Program-made: the position numbers and the translations under genes | Notes under the pieces: generated by a model | The model's database searches: none | Told to the model about the DNA's origin: nothing | Seen by the model: only the letters and a program-made list of their open reading frames with translations | Shown here: in pieces, positions 6,547 to 13,691 of the stretch | Position numbering within the stretch: the first letter of the stretch is position 1 | Layout of the letters: each line of letters opens with the position of its first letter | Assembly (NCBI GenBank): GCA_034522075.1 | Contig: JAXHLO010000006.1 | Location: forward strand, 186,001-250,000 | Source of the DNA: UBA7803 sp034522075 | GTDB taxonomy: Bacteria > Pseudomonadota > Gammaproteobacteria > Pseudomonadales > Azotimanducaceae | DNA length: 64,000 bases | Direction: 5' to 3'

Positions 6547-6660
6547 GTGGCGGGCCATGTTCGCCTTGGGCATATCGGCGTAGATGCTGTTCAGGTTTTC
6601 CTACGGGCACTGGCCACAGCTGGATTGGCCATATATTTTGTTCGTAAGGGGGAGAGATAG
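6547..6660 (+). CDS. Possible small membrane peptide
   Basis: An open frame from GTG 6547 to TAG 6658-6660 encodes about 37 residues (RLGHIGVDAVQVFLRALATA, then GLAIYFVRKGER) with one hydrophobic stretch. It ends two bases before the next gene. It may be a fragment of a longer membrane protein. The call rests only on composition and position. Confidence 0.25.
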   Translation: MAGHVRLGHIGVDAVQVFLRALATAGLAIYFVRKGER

Positions 6661-6662
6661 AT

Positions 6663-7073
6663 ATGAACAAGAACATCGTCCGACATGGTTTTGTGCTGAT
6701 CTTACTGGCATTGGTATTGGGGCTTTTTGTTCAAGCAATGCCAATCCCAAGGTTGGGACTGTCTGCACATACGATTGGCATTCTCAGCGGCGCTTTGCTC
6801 ATTGCCATTGGTGCCGTATGGTCACTATTTGTCCTGTCGCACAGGCAACTACAGGTCATGTACTGGTCATGGTTGTACTCCAGCTACGTCAACTGGCTCG
6901 GTTGCCTGGTGGGTGCCATTGCAGGGGCGGGTAAAGCCACCCCAATTGCATCAGCAGGTGCCGTCGGGCCTGCCGCAGCGGAAGCTGCCGTTGGCATCAT
7001 GCTCGTGAGCGTGGCAGTTGCTTCATTCATTGCCCTCGGCCTATCAATCTTCGGCCTTCGACCGGGTACTTAA
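6663..7073 (+). CDS. Hydroxylaminobenzene mutase-like membrane protein
   Basis: This 136-residue protein has four predicted membrane helices. It carries the pattern of the hydroxylaminobenzene mutase / styrene-oxide isomerase group: IVRHGFVLILLALVLGLFVQ at the start, MPIPRLGLSAHTIGILSGAL, YSSYVNWLGCLVGAIAGAGK and a final GLSIFGLR. Family members rearrange hydroxylamino-aromatics or epoxides in the inner membrane. Whether this one is an enzyme is unknown. ATG 6663 follows a strong purine-rich RBS (GGGGGAGAG). It is carried as an integron cassette with a second small gene. Confidence 0.7.
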   Translation: MNKNIVRHGFVLILLALVLGLFVQAMPIPRLGLSAHTIGILSGALLIAIGAVWSLFVLSHRQLQVMYWSWLYSSYVNWLGCLVGAIAGAGKATPIASAGAVGPAAAEAAVGIMLVSVAVASFIALGLSIFGLRPGT

Positions 7074-7096
7074 GGCCACCAGATTCGAGCACTCAG

Positions 7097-7372
7097 ATGA
7101 GCAACAACGATGATGGAGATCGAGGTCTGGCGAAAGCAGCTATCCTTGGAGTGGTGGAGAATCAGCTACGCGAAAGAGATCCGCCTGAGGTGAAGGCCAC
7201 ATACGATCGTCTCGTTCGATCAGGGCACTCGAAGCAGGAAGCCAAGCGCCTGATCGCTGCCGTTCTCTCGACCGAGATCTTCGATATGGCGAAAACCAGG
7301 TCGGAGTACGATCACGCACGCTACGTTTCGCGGCTAGAACGCCTTCCTGAAATGCCGTGGCAGCATGAGTAG
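7097..7372 (+). CDS. Conserved hypothetical cassette protein
   Basis: This 91-residue soluble protein contains GVVENQLRERDPPEVKATYD and SGHSKQEAKRLIAAVLSTEI. I know this arrangement from small proteins of unknown function. It is probably all-helical. It lies 23 bases after the mutase-like gene in the same cassette and may be co-transcribed with it. No catalytic motif is visible. Confidence 0.65.
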   Translation: MSNNDDGDRGLAKAAILGVVENQLRERDPPEVKATYDRLVRSGHSKQEAKRLIAAVLSTEIFDMAKTRSEYDHARYVSRLERLPEMPWQHE

Positions 7373-7437
7373 TCCACCCAGAGCGAGTATCGCGGTGCCC
7401 TTCTCCCAGCTGGCTACTGGGGGCAACAGGGGATGCC

Positions 7438-7537
7438 GCCTGACAAGTGCGATTCAGCGAACCAACAAAGACGGCGCTTAGTTTGCACCTTCAAGCCGCG
7501 CGCCGGTTTCGTCGATCGCTGATATGTGACGTTATGC
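7438..7537 (+). repeat. attC site 11, variant cores
   Basis: GCCTGAC is at 7438-7444 and GTTATGC at 7531-7537. Right box GTCGATCGCTGATATGTGAC is house-like. The interior is diverged but the spacing (100 bp) is kept. Confidence 0.75.
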
Positions 7538-7552
7538 ATACAGGAGGACGTC

Positions 7553-7912
7553 ATGAAGGAAACGGGAAAGATCAACTATGTCGAGATTCCCTCAAGGGAT
7601 CTTGAAGTAACGAAGGCGTTCTTTGCTTCGGCTTTTGGGTGGTCATTCGTCGACTATGGCCCGGAGTATGTAGCAATAGAGAATGCCGGAATAGATGGCG
7701 GCTTTTACAAGTCCGACAACGTATCTTCACCCGGAAATGGTAGCGTATTGATCGTTCTTTATAGCTCAGAGCTTGAGGCGACCGTTAAGAAAGTCACATC
7801 GTCAGGCGGCAAGGTGGTTCAGGATATATTCGATTTCCCAGGCGGTCGGAGGTTTCATTTCATTGATCCAAATGGAAATGAGTATGCTGTTTGGTCTGAG
7901 CCCGATGCATAA
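7553..7912 (+). CDS. VOC-family (glyoxalase/dioxygenase-fold) protein
   Basis: This 119-residue protein has the paired beta-alpha-beta-beta-beta pattern of the vicinal oxygen chelate superfamily. It opens KINYVEIPSRDLEVTKAFFA and ends RRFHFIDPNGNEYAVWSEPD. Such proteins include glyoxalases, dioxygenases and antibiotic-binding proteins. The substrate cannot be told here. ATG 7553 has a consensus AGGAGG at 7542-7547, making it one of the best RBS in the array, located just after attC 11. The stop TAA is part of the next attC. Confidence 0.85.
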   Translation: MKETGKINYVEIPSRDLEVTKAFFASAFGWSFVDYGPEYVAIENAGIDGGFYKSDNVSSPGNGSVLIVLYSSELEATVKKVTSSGGKVVQDIFDFPGGRRFHFIDPNGNEYAVWSEPDA

Positions 7913-7984
7913 CCAAGCTATTAAACACGCTTCCTTCGGTCGCCGGACCTCGTTTCACTCGGCCGTTTATGGCGGGCGTCAGGC
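7907..7984 (+). repeat. attC site 12, short and divergent
   Basis: GCATAAC at 7907-7913 pairs with GTCAGGC at 7978-7984, with CGGCCGTTTATGG between. This is a 78 bp site of non-house type. Assignment rests on position and core sequences. Confidence 0.55.
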
Positions 7985-8050
7985 CAACGCTTCATTTCAT
8001 GCCGACGTAGTATTATCTTCGGAAGATCAACGTCTCGCCATGAGGTTCCC

Positions 8051-8500
8051 GTGAGCTCAATCCCCCGTCCCGATCTCTCCGCTCGACCACTGCAAATGAC
8101 CTGCGAGTACACGATCAACGCCAGGCCAGACGAAGTCTTCGCCGCCTGGACAAAGAGCTTCGACACCTGGTTCGCCCAAGCCGGAACGCTCGCCTTGGTG
8201 CCCGAGCCAGGGCGCCCATTCTTCTTCTACAATCGGGAGGACTGGGGCAGGGATCCCCACTACGGCCGATTCCTCGATGTCAAGGAGGACCAGCTCATCG
8301 AAATGACGTGGATGACGGGAAACGGGACCGCCGAGGGAACGGAAGGAGCCGAGACGGTCCTTCGGATTGAGCTTGCCTCCAAAGGCAGGGCTACCGAGGT
8401 CAGATTGACCCACTCCGGTTTCGTCTCCGAGAAGTCGCGCGAGGGGCACAAGGAGAACTGGCCGCTGGCCCTCCAGATTCTGGACGAAGCGCTGTCGTAA
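8051..8500 (+). CDS. SRPBCC (AHSA1-like) domain protein
   Basis: This 149-residue protein has the START/AHSA1-type helix-grip layout: YTINARPDEVFAAWTKSFDT at the front, PHYGRFLDVKEDQLIEMTWM in the middle, and ATEVRLTHSGFVSEKSREGH then NWPLALQILDEAL at the end. Members bind hydrophobic ligands or act as co-chaperone-like factors. No function can be fixed here. GTG at 8051 is the only reasonable start before the conserved region. Confidence 0.8.
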   Translation: MSSIPRPDLSARPLQMTCEYTINARPDEVFAAWTKSFDTWFAQAGTLALVPEPGRPFFFYNREDWGRDPHYGRFLDVKEDQLIEMTWMTGNGTAEGTEGAETVLRIELASKGRATEVRLTHSGFVSEKSREGHKENWPLALQILDEALS

Positions 8501-8616
8501 TCAGCGTCGTGTCAACGTGGCGGTGCTCATCATCGAGGAGGGCGGCTCGAATCCATGAATCCTCAGGAGGCCAGCCTCTTCTTTGGATTGGGAGTCGTTT
8601 CGTTTGCGCCGGAGCA

Positions 8617-8679
8617 GCCCAACAAGGCGATGCAGACGGACGGCCGCTTCGCGGCGGCTGCTGATCGCCGGCGTTCGGC
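8617..8679 (+). repeat. attC site 13, shortened
   Basis: GCCCAAC at 8617-8623 and GTTCGGC at 8673-8679 flank GGCGATGCAGACGGACGGCC and GCTGCTGATCGCCG. The central hairpin is missing, giving a 63 bp site. Confidence 0.7.
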
Positions 8680-8783
8680 GGCACATGTACGACCGACTGT
8701 TCTAGACGCTTTGCCGTCTTTCCATAGCGGCATCCAACTACTAGCCTTGGTTTGTTCTCGTCACGGCGAAACAAGGAGGAGCA

Positions 8784-9209
8784 ATGGCTACACAGAGCGG
8801 ACGCGTGAGGGCTATCGGGGGAATCTTTTTCCGGTCGTCAGACCCGAAAGCAACGCGCGATTGGTATGAGCGACATCTTGGACTGAGGACTGATGCCACG
8901 GGCACAAACTTCGCATGGCGGCACTTCGACGATGCTTCGCAACCTGGCTTCAGTCAGTGGTCGCCCTTCTCCAATGACACTCGGTATTTCGGGAAGCAAG
9001 AACAGCAGTTCATGATTAACTATCGGGTCGAGGACCTTGAGCGACTACTCACGGAACTGCGCTCCGAAGGGGTCAGCATCGTCGGTGATGTGCAGCGGGA
9101 GCCCTACGGCGCATTTGCTCATATCATTGATATTGACGGTCGAACGGTAGAGCTGTGGGAGCCAATCGATAATGAGTACGAGAAGATGCTTGAAGGAATT
9201 ACGTCGTGA
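8784..9209 (+). CDS. VOC-family protein
   Basis: This 141-residue protein is of the vicinal oxygen chelate fold. It shows RAIGGIFFRSSDPKATRDWY near the start, MINYRVEDLERLLTELRSEG, and the final AFAHIIDIDGRTVELWEPID, where the last Glu is the usual metal ligand. ATG 8784 follows AAGGAGGAGC. The gene differs from the VOC protein at 7553, so the array holds two unrelated members. Ligand unknown. Confidence 0.85.
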   Translation: MATQSGRVRAIGGIFFRSSDPKATRDWYERHLGLRTDATGTNFAWRHFDDASQPGFSQWSPFSNDTRYFGKQEQQFMINYRVEDLERLLTELRSEGVSIVGDVQREPYGAFAHIIDIDGRTVELWEPIDNEYEKMLEGITS

Positions 9210-9258
9210 CACGACTTCCGGGTTAACGGCCGTGTCCACGGGTTCACACCAAGGTGCC

Positions 9259-9281
9259 GCCTAACCATGGCGATCACCGGC
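9259..9281 (+). repeat. attC site 14, left-end remnant
   Basis: Only GCCTAACCATGGCGAT and a short CACCGGC remain. The next gene begins directly after it. Confidence 0.65.
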
Positions 9282-9293
9282 CTGGACGCTACT

Positions 9294-9833
9294 ATGAGCA
9301 TGCCCACTCTTGAATCTGAGCGCTTGATCCTTCGAGGATTCCGCCAGTCTGATGCCTCAGCTGTGCAAAGACTTGCTGGAGCGTTTGAGATAGCCGACAC
9401 CACCCTCACGATTCCTCATCCATACGAGGACGGAGTAGCGGAGAACTGGATAGCAGGCCATCAGGATGCTTTCGCAAAGGGCCGTGGTGTCACGTTTGCT
9501 ATGACACTGAAGTCAGACTGTTCCCTCGTCGGCGCAATGAGCCTTATGTGCGTTGAAGCGGGGCATCAGGCCGAGCTTGGCTATTGGGTCGGCGTGCCAT
9601 ACTGGGGACATGGCTTTTGCACCGAGGCGGGTGGGTTGGTAGTGGAATATGCGTTCTCCGAACTGAACTTGGTGAGAATCTATGCGCGGCACCTGGTTCG
9701 TAACCCTTCCTCTGGACGGGTCTTGCGGAAGATCGGCTTCACGCTTGAGGCCACCAGAAGAAAGCACGTAGAGAAATGGGCTGTTCTCGAGGATGTCGCA
9801 GACTACGGTCTCTTGAGCGGTGGCGGCAGCTAA
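9294..9833 (+). CDS. RimJ/RimL-type GNAT acetyltransferase
   Basis: This 179-residue GNAT protein opens MPTLESERLILRGFRQSDAS. Its acetyl-CoA binding part is GYWVGVPYWGHGFCTEAGGL, and ARHLVRNPSSGRVLRKIGFT follows. This is the pattern of the RimJ/RimL subgroup, which acetylates N-termini of ribosomal proteins or small amines. The target is unknown. ATG 9294 gives the family start. The longer frame from 9267 begins inside attC 14 and is less likely. Confidence 0.88.
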   Translation: MSMPTLESERLILRGFRQSDASAVQRLAGAFEIADTTLTIPHPYEDGVAENWIAGHQDAFAKGRGVTFAMTLKSDCSLVGAMSLMCVEAGHQAELGYWVGVPYWGHGFCTEAGGLVVEYAFSELNLVRIYARHLVRNPSSGRVLRKIGFTLEATRRKHVEKWAVLEDVADYGLLSGGGS

Positions 9834-9835
9834 CA

Positions 9836-10150
9836 ATGCAGAGATCCACAAACGGTCGAACGATGTCTTGGTTTCTCCTTGCTGGATTGATAGGCGTGGT
9901 TACCATTTTTACGATGACATGGAGGCCGAATTCCTCGGTGCTTCAGAGCCTTTTTACCCCCGCAGGATTCGTGTTGTCTTCACTTATCTACAGGTCCACA
10001 GATTTTCCTGGCGGATTTGGTAGGGCTTTCGCAATTGCAGTCCCACTCATGGTAGCGCTAGCTGCGGTGAAGGTGACTGTTTGGCCCGTAGAGGATGAAT
10101 CTGCTGTAGCCTTTGTTGCTGGGGCAGGCATCTTTGTCGGGGCCATATGA
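9836..10150 (+). CDS. Small membrane protein, unknown
   Basis: ATG 9836 (or ATG 9863, which gives MSWFLLAGLIGVVTIFTMTW) opens a frame of up to 104 residues with three hydrophobic segments: LLAGLIGVVTIF, AFAIAVPLMVALAAVKVTV and AVAFVAGAGIFVGAI. The C-terminus ends in the membrane segment, so it may be truncated by an early stop at 10148-10150. No family is recognised. Confidence 0.5.
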   Translation: MQRSTNGRTMSWFLLAGLIGVVTIFTMTWRPNSSVLQSLFTPAGFVLSSLIYRSTDFPGGFGRAFAIAVPLMVALAAVKVTVWPVEDESAVAFVAGAGIFVGAI

Positions 10151-10251
10151 GTGGCCACCATACCTATTATCATCCCAACCGAAGGCGATAGGACGAAAAT
10201 GATGCTTGTCCGGCCATTTCTGAGATTCGGCGCTTTCAAAGAACCCGTAAC

Positions 10252-10352
10252 GCCTAACCTGTCGTTGCAGCGGACCGCCACAATGGAAATGCCGTCCAAC
10301 AAAGGCGATGCAGGTGACACTAAAAACGTCACACAAATTGCATCCGCAATCA
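10252..10352 (+). repeat. attC site 15, rearranged
   Basis: GCCTAACCTGTCGTTGCAGC at 10252 is followed within 42 bases by a second left-type core (GTCCAACAAAGGCGATGCAG). A central AAATTGCATCCGCAAT comes after it. It appears to be two attC pieces joined. No clear right core remains. Confidence 0.55.
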
Positions 10353-10380
10353 CCTCGATCTGGATTGACAGGAGACTGAC

Positions 10381-10770
10381 GTGAGCAGGAAGTATCGCGG
10401 ATCGTGCATGTGTGGTTCGATCCATTTCTCCTTCTTCGGCCCACCAAGGTTCGTAGCAGACTGTGTATGCAAATCCTGCAGGCTAGCCCACGGCGCTTCA
10501 GCTGTTTGCTGGGTCGGTGTGAAAACGCCCGACTTTCACGTCGACTCCGGTGAGCAACTACTCCAGTGGTATCAATCTAGCGCTGAGTCTGAACGGGGAT
10601 TCTGTACGCAATGTGGAACGAGAATCCTTTTCCGCTCAGAGAAATGGCCTGGCGAGGTTCATATGGCCCTTGCCTGTGTGGATCCCTCGCATGACCTGCG
10701 ATCGACCGGCGTCGGTTTCAAGGAGGAGTTTCCCGCGTGGACTGCGTTGACTTTGACGAAAGTAGGATGA
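10381..10770 (+). CDS. GFA/CENP-V domain protein
   Basis: This intact 129-residue protein binds zinc through CMCGSIHF, the CVCKSCRLAHG motif and CTQCGTRI. These are the cysteine sets of the glutathione-dependent formaldehyde-activating (GFA) fold. GFA-fold proteins have varied or unknown substrates, so formaldehyde chemistry is not implied. GTG 10381 with GGAGAC just upstream is the natural start. It is a distant relative of the broken copy at 2108. Confidence 0.88.
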   Translation: MSRKYRGSCMCGSIHFSFFGPPRFVADCVCKSCRLAHGASAVCWVGVKTPDFHVDSGEQLLQWYQSSAESERGFCTQCGTRILFRSEKWPGEVHMALACVDPSHDLRSTGVGFKEEFPAWTALTLTKVG

Positions 10771-10836
10771 TGGCCGACAGCCACTTGGAGGATCGCATGT
10801 GCCTGCATTCAGCGATGGACTGCGATACGGAGCATC

Positions 10837-10874
10837 GCCTAACAAAGCAGATGCAGCGGACGCCGGCGTTAAGC
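10837..10874 (+). repeat. attC site 16, core-only remnant
   Basis: GCCTAACAAAGCAGATGCAG is joined directly to GACGCCGGCGTTAAGC. The whole central part is gone (38 bp). Confidence 0.65.
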
Positions 10875-10878
10875 ACCT

Positions 10879-11454
10879 ATGTTGCCTCAATCCTGGAGTT
10901 CTGATCGGCTACGCTACGCAGCGCTTGGTGCTGACCAGGCGCTATCTGCAAAGGCTGTATTCGATTCAAACTCCCATATCCAGATCAATGATCCGACTTT
11001 TCGCGAATGGCCCTTGGATGAGTATTCGCGCCTTATCTCCTCTGATGCGACCGGTCTGGCGCGCACCTCGGAACCACTGTTCTACCTGCGAGGAATCTGG
11101 AACCACTCTGATGATATGTTGGGATACTTCCAACTGGAGATCGATGCACCCACGCAGGGCCGGTGCTGGCTGCCTATGCTCGTTCTCCGACCGGAGGCGC
11201 AATCGATGGGGTATGGCACCGAGACGTTCGAGTCGACCCTATCCAGGCTCCGAGAGATTGGTGGCGTCTCAGATATCGGCTTAAACGTTTACGCCGAGAA
11301 CCCGCGGGCGGTTATTTTCTGGTTCCGTCGCGGATTCAGGGAGATTCTGGATGTCAGCAGCGAAGAGGTCCATCGAGCGAAACTATACCTGCATCACGTT
11401 AGGCAGGCCCATCGATGCTTAAGGCAACAAAGGTACGTTATAGCAACGGACTGG
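10879..11454 (+). CDS. GNAT acetyltransferase, reads through decayed attC
   Basis: ATG 10879 gives a protein with the GNAT pattern WLPMLVLRPEAQSMGYGTET and NVYAENPRAVIFWFRRGFRE, so the first 175 residues are a GNAT domain. No stop is met before attC 17. The frame continues to 11796 through the remnant of a different gene (305 residues in total). The stop that a normal cassette gene takes from GCCTAAC is missing because this attC core has become CACCCAAC. A read-through product is possible, but only the GNAT part is meaningful. Confidence 0.7.
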
Positions 11455-11493
11455 CACCCAACCTGTCGTTGCAGCGGACCTTCGGCGTTAGCC
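11455..11493 (+). repeat. attC site 17, core-only remnant
   Basis: CACCCAACCTGTCGTTGCAG is joined to CGGACCTTCGGCGTTAGCC. This is a 39 bp collapsed site very like site 16. Confidence 0.6.
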
Positions 11494-11516
11494 CTCTACC
11501 GATGGCATAGAAACAG

Positions 11517-11796
11517 ATGTTTGCACGTATTTCTACGCAGCTGGCGTGTACAGAGAGCGAGCTTTGGGAACACATCAGCCGGTCGGATTCTCTCCAGTTC
11601 GCGGGCTTCGCCTATACTCCGCTTTGTACCCACCGAGCCCAGCGTGCTAAACAACGAATGGGAGGTCGGTCGAGGTTATCCACTAAGACTGAATTTCTTA
11701 GGGTCAATCCCGCTGGAGACAAACATCAGCCAACTCGTTAACGTCGACAGAGATCAGAACATCATTACAAGCGGCAAGGCTGATGCCCGACGTTAA
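11517..11796 (+). pseudogene. SRPBCC-like protein remnant, frameshifted
   Basis: ATG 11517 starts a frame MFARISTQLACTESELWEHI up to SDSLQF. The next frame continues with ASPILRFVPTEPSVLNNEWE and YPLRLNFLGSIPLETNISQL. Together they resemble the N-terminal two thirds of a polyketide-cyclase/SRPBCC-type protein with the usual E-W-(x)-E pattern. The C-terminal third is replaced by attC 18. It is a truncated, shifted gene. Confidence 0.6.
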
Positions 11797-11798
11797 GC
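11775..11798 (+). repeat. attC site 18, right-end remnant
   Basis: GGCTGATGCCCGACGTTAAG corresponds to the right box and GTTAGGC core of the house attC. No left half is present. Confidence 0.5.
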
Positions 11799-11813
11799 GA
11801 CCGGGAGAGAGTT

Positions 11814-12281
11814 ATGCCACATTTGCCTGTAGATACCGACGCGCTCAATTGGCATCGCTACTTCGCCATGGAAGCCAACAATCGCGCGTGGGCACTCGCT
11901 GTAGAAAAGCGGAGCACTGCTCAAGATGACGAAATGCTTGATGCCGCGCACGCTTCGGCCTGGCACTGGGATGCATGCGGAACCGAACTGAATCATATGC
12001 GAGCCAGGATGTTGCTGGCGGAGGTGCATGCGCTTCTCGGTAGAGGCAAGTCCTCACTGAGATTCGCCGATGAGATGCGCGGCTACTTCCTCACTCACGG
12101 CGCCCCAGACTGGGAGATAGCGTTCGTGCATTCGATCTATGCGCACGCGGCCTGGGTGGCCGGGGACAAGGACCTTCATCGGGCGGCGTATCAGGATGCT
12201 GTCGCCGCCATCGACCAGATAGCGGAACCGGAGGATCGTGAGGTCGTCATGCAGACTTTCAGCCAAGTACCGGCGCCATGA
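11814..12281 (+). CDS. Conserved hypothetical protein (tetratricopeptide-like helices)
   Basis: This 155-residue all-helical protein contains NWHRYFAMEANNRAWALAVE, MLDAAHASAWHWDACG, RARMLLAEVHALLGRGKSSL and SIYAHAAWVAGDKDLHRAAY. The regular helix pairs look like a small TPR-like domain. I know similar proteins only as hypothetical. ATG 11814 follows GGGAGAGA. A vestige of attC-like sequence (CTAACCTGTCGACGCAG) follows shortly after the stop. Confidence 0.7.
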   Translation: MPHLPVDTDALNWHRYFAMEANNRAWALAVEKRSTAQDDEMLDAAHASAWHWDACGTELNHMRARMLLAEVHALLGRGKSSLRFADEMRGYFLTHGAPDWEIAFVHSIYAHAAWVAGDKDLHRAAYQDAVAAIDQIAEPEDREVVMQTFSQVPAP

Positions 12282-12289
12282 AAGCCGGC

Positions 12290-12310
12290 CTATCTAACCT
12301 GTCGACGCAG
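12290..12310 (+). repeat. attC left-end vestige
   Basis: ATCTAACCTGTCGACGCAG resembles the left boxes of sites 15 and 17. Nothing that matches the right half follows. The rest of 12311-12483 holds no gene that I can support. Confidence 0.35.
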
Positions 12311-12483
12311 GTCACCAGGATCGCGGCATACGGACTGGTGACCGACGCCGACCGAATTTCGCTCAGATCCTTGGCGGGGAACTCTCAATTGGCATGAACA
12401 GAGTTCGAACAAATCCACAGGGATTCAAGAAGGCGGGTCGCTGGGTGGAAGAATATGAGTACGAATTGCGCAAACCGGATGGC

Positions 12484-12582
12484 CCCTGACAAATTGCTGC
12501 GGCAGACCGCCATAGCCATCACACCTTCTGCATTCGCAAAAGCTGCGCCGGTTTTGTCGGCCGCTGAGCTTAAGCGTATGGC
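12484..12582 (+). repeat. attC site 19, diverged
   Basis: CCCTGACAAATTGCTGCGGC at the left and GTCGGCCGCTGAGCTTAAGC with GTATGGC at the right are about 99 bp apart. The central GCATTCGCAAAAG hairpin is weakly kept. Confidence 0.6.
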
Positions 12583-12585
12583 GTC

Positions 12586-12813
12586 ATGATCGTACCAATA
12601 TCCGAGTCTCATACCGATGCCTGGCTTTACCTCCGCAAACAGCTCTGGCCTCATTGCTCAGAATCAGAGCATCGATCGGAAATGGAGAAGTTTCTGAGTG
12701 ATCCCTCTTGCTTCGCTCAGTTCATTTTTCTGGACGAGAGGGCTCTTGGTTTTGAAGAGACGGAACGCGTAGTATTTTTTCGTATGCCTTTGGAGGAGAG
12801 CCATGACGCCTGA
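12586..12813 (+). pseudogene. aac(6')-I-like aminoglycoside acetyltransferase, internal deletion
   Basis: The first 50 residues (DAWLYLRKQLWPHCSESEHR, then EMEKFLSDP) match the start of AAC(6')-I enzymes. The last 20 (ALGFEETERVVFFRM) match their end. About 70 residues between, including the acetyl-CoA binding core, are missing without loss of frame. The 75-residue product cannot be an acetyltransferase. The stop TGA lies in the following attC core (GCCTGAC), so it is a true cassette gene. Family enzymes modify kanamycin-type drugs; this copy is a relic. Confidence 0.75.
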
Positions 12814-12850
12814 CCATGGCAATGCAGCCGACTGTCCAAAACGCCGCCTA
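12808..12850 (+). repeat. attC site 20, left half
   Basis: GCCTGACCATGGCAATGCAG and a weak GACTGTCCAAAACG remain. No right half is recognised before the next gene. Confidence 0.6.
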
Positions 12851-12971
12851 TCCGAGGTGCTGCAGCCGTACAGAGCGCGGTGCGCTCGTCGATTCCCTGT
12901 GCTGGTCGAAAACCGAAGGTTCGACATGACTCGTGTAGGATCAAGAATACGTCGCGAAGCGGATCCACGAA

Positions 12972-13274
12972 ATGCTGAGGAAACCCTCGCATGAATCCCG
13001 TTACGCGGTACACGGCTCTGTTCCTGGCGAGCGTCCCGCCAGGCTACGGATGCCAGACGGCTGCCAAACCATGGTACGTGGGAACGAGATGACTCTTACG
13101 GTCCTGCGCCCGCGCGCCACCCTTGAGGATGATTGGCTTGGGAAACGACTGTCCGTGACATGCGTCGCCTACGACACGGACTTGAACAAAACCGTCTCCA
13201 TATGCAATTTCGATGTCGATGGGGAGGCTATTGGCAAAATTGAAGCGAACAGCATCGTTGTGGAGGAGGTTTGA
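12972..13274 (+). CDS. Hypothetical cassette protein
   Basis: ATG 12972 opens a 100-residue frame. The C-terminal 60 residues read as a compact beta-rich domain (MTLTVLRPRATLEDDWLGKR, CVAYDTDLNKTVSICNFDVD). A later start at the internal ATG before MTLTVL is equally possible. No family is recognised. No attC is visible between it and the next gene remnant. Confidence 0.5.
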   Translation: MLRKPSHESRYAVHGSVPGERPARLRMPDGCQTMVRGNEMTLTVLRPRATLEDDWLGKRLSVTCVAYDTDLNKTVSICNFDVDGEAIGKIEANSIVVEEV

Positions 13275-13382
13275 AGTGTGGCCTTTCCCCTGTTCATCGT
13301 GGGCATGTATCTTCCGGTTTTCGAACCGGATCAGCAGTCCTTATAGGCCTGCCGCTGCTCTCGGACGTTGGGTATCAGCGGA

Positions 13383-13651
13383 ATGGACCGAACCTCACTA
13401 GCAAAGCCATACGACATAGTTCGAGACTCACCGGCCACTTTATTCTGCGCTCAGGAGAGGCTTCGGATACCTACTTCGACAAATACCTGTTCGAATCTGA
13501 TCCAGAGATTCTTCGCGCCATTGCCGAACACCTCTCAGCGCCCGTTCCAAGCGACAGGGAAATATTGTGTGGTCTTGAAATGGGCAGAATTCCGATGGAT
13601 GTTGAACTATCCGCACTCTTTACCAGGGAGGAGATCGAGGGTGACACCTGA
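13383..13651 (+). pseudogene. Orotate phosphoribosyltransferase (pyrE) fragment
   Basis: ATG 13383 begins MDRTSLAKPYDIV in one frame. The next frame carries LTGHFILRSGEASDTYFDKY, LFESDPEILRAIAEHLSAPV and CGLEMGRIPM, the opening 80 residues of pyrimidine-pathway orotate phosphoribosyltransferases. The PRPP-binding part and all C-terminal residues are absent. The stop lies in the next attC remnant. One frameshift plus truncation mean that it cannot work. It is odd cargo, since pyrE is normally a core gene. Confidence 0.7.
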
Positions 13652-13684
13652 CGCAGTCGCGGCAACGGCCCCCCACCGGTAGGC
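13646..13684 (+). repeat. attC site 21, core-only remnant, last of the array
   Basis: ACCTGACGCAGTCGCGGCAA joined to CACCGGTAGGC gives a 39 bp collapsed site like sites 16 and 17. No attC-like sequence is seen to its right. Confidence 0.55.
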
Positions 13685-13691
13685 GGCTGCT

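Larger units (their letters stand above)
1..13690 (+). mobile_element. Chromosomal integron cassette array (right-hand part)
   Basis: About twenty attC-like sites in the same orientation separate small, mostly single-gene or toxin-antitoxin cassettes. The sites share the core GCCTAAC at the gene side and GTTAGGC at the far side, with an inner hairpin made of AAAATTGC and GCAATTTT. Near identity of the intact sites is typical of sedentary chromosomal integrons. No integrase gene or attI is in the window. From the attC orientation they should lie to the left, beyond position 1. The array ends near 13,690, where recognisable attC sequence stops. Confidence 0.9.
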
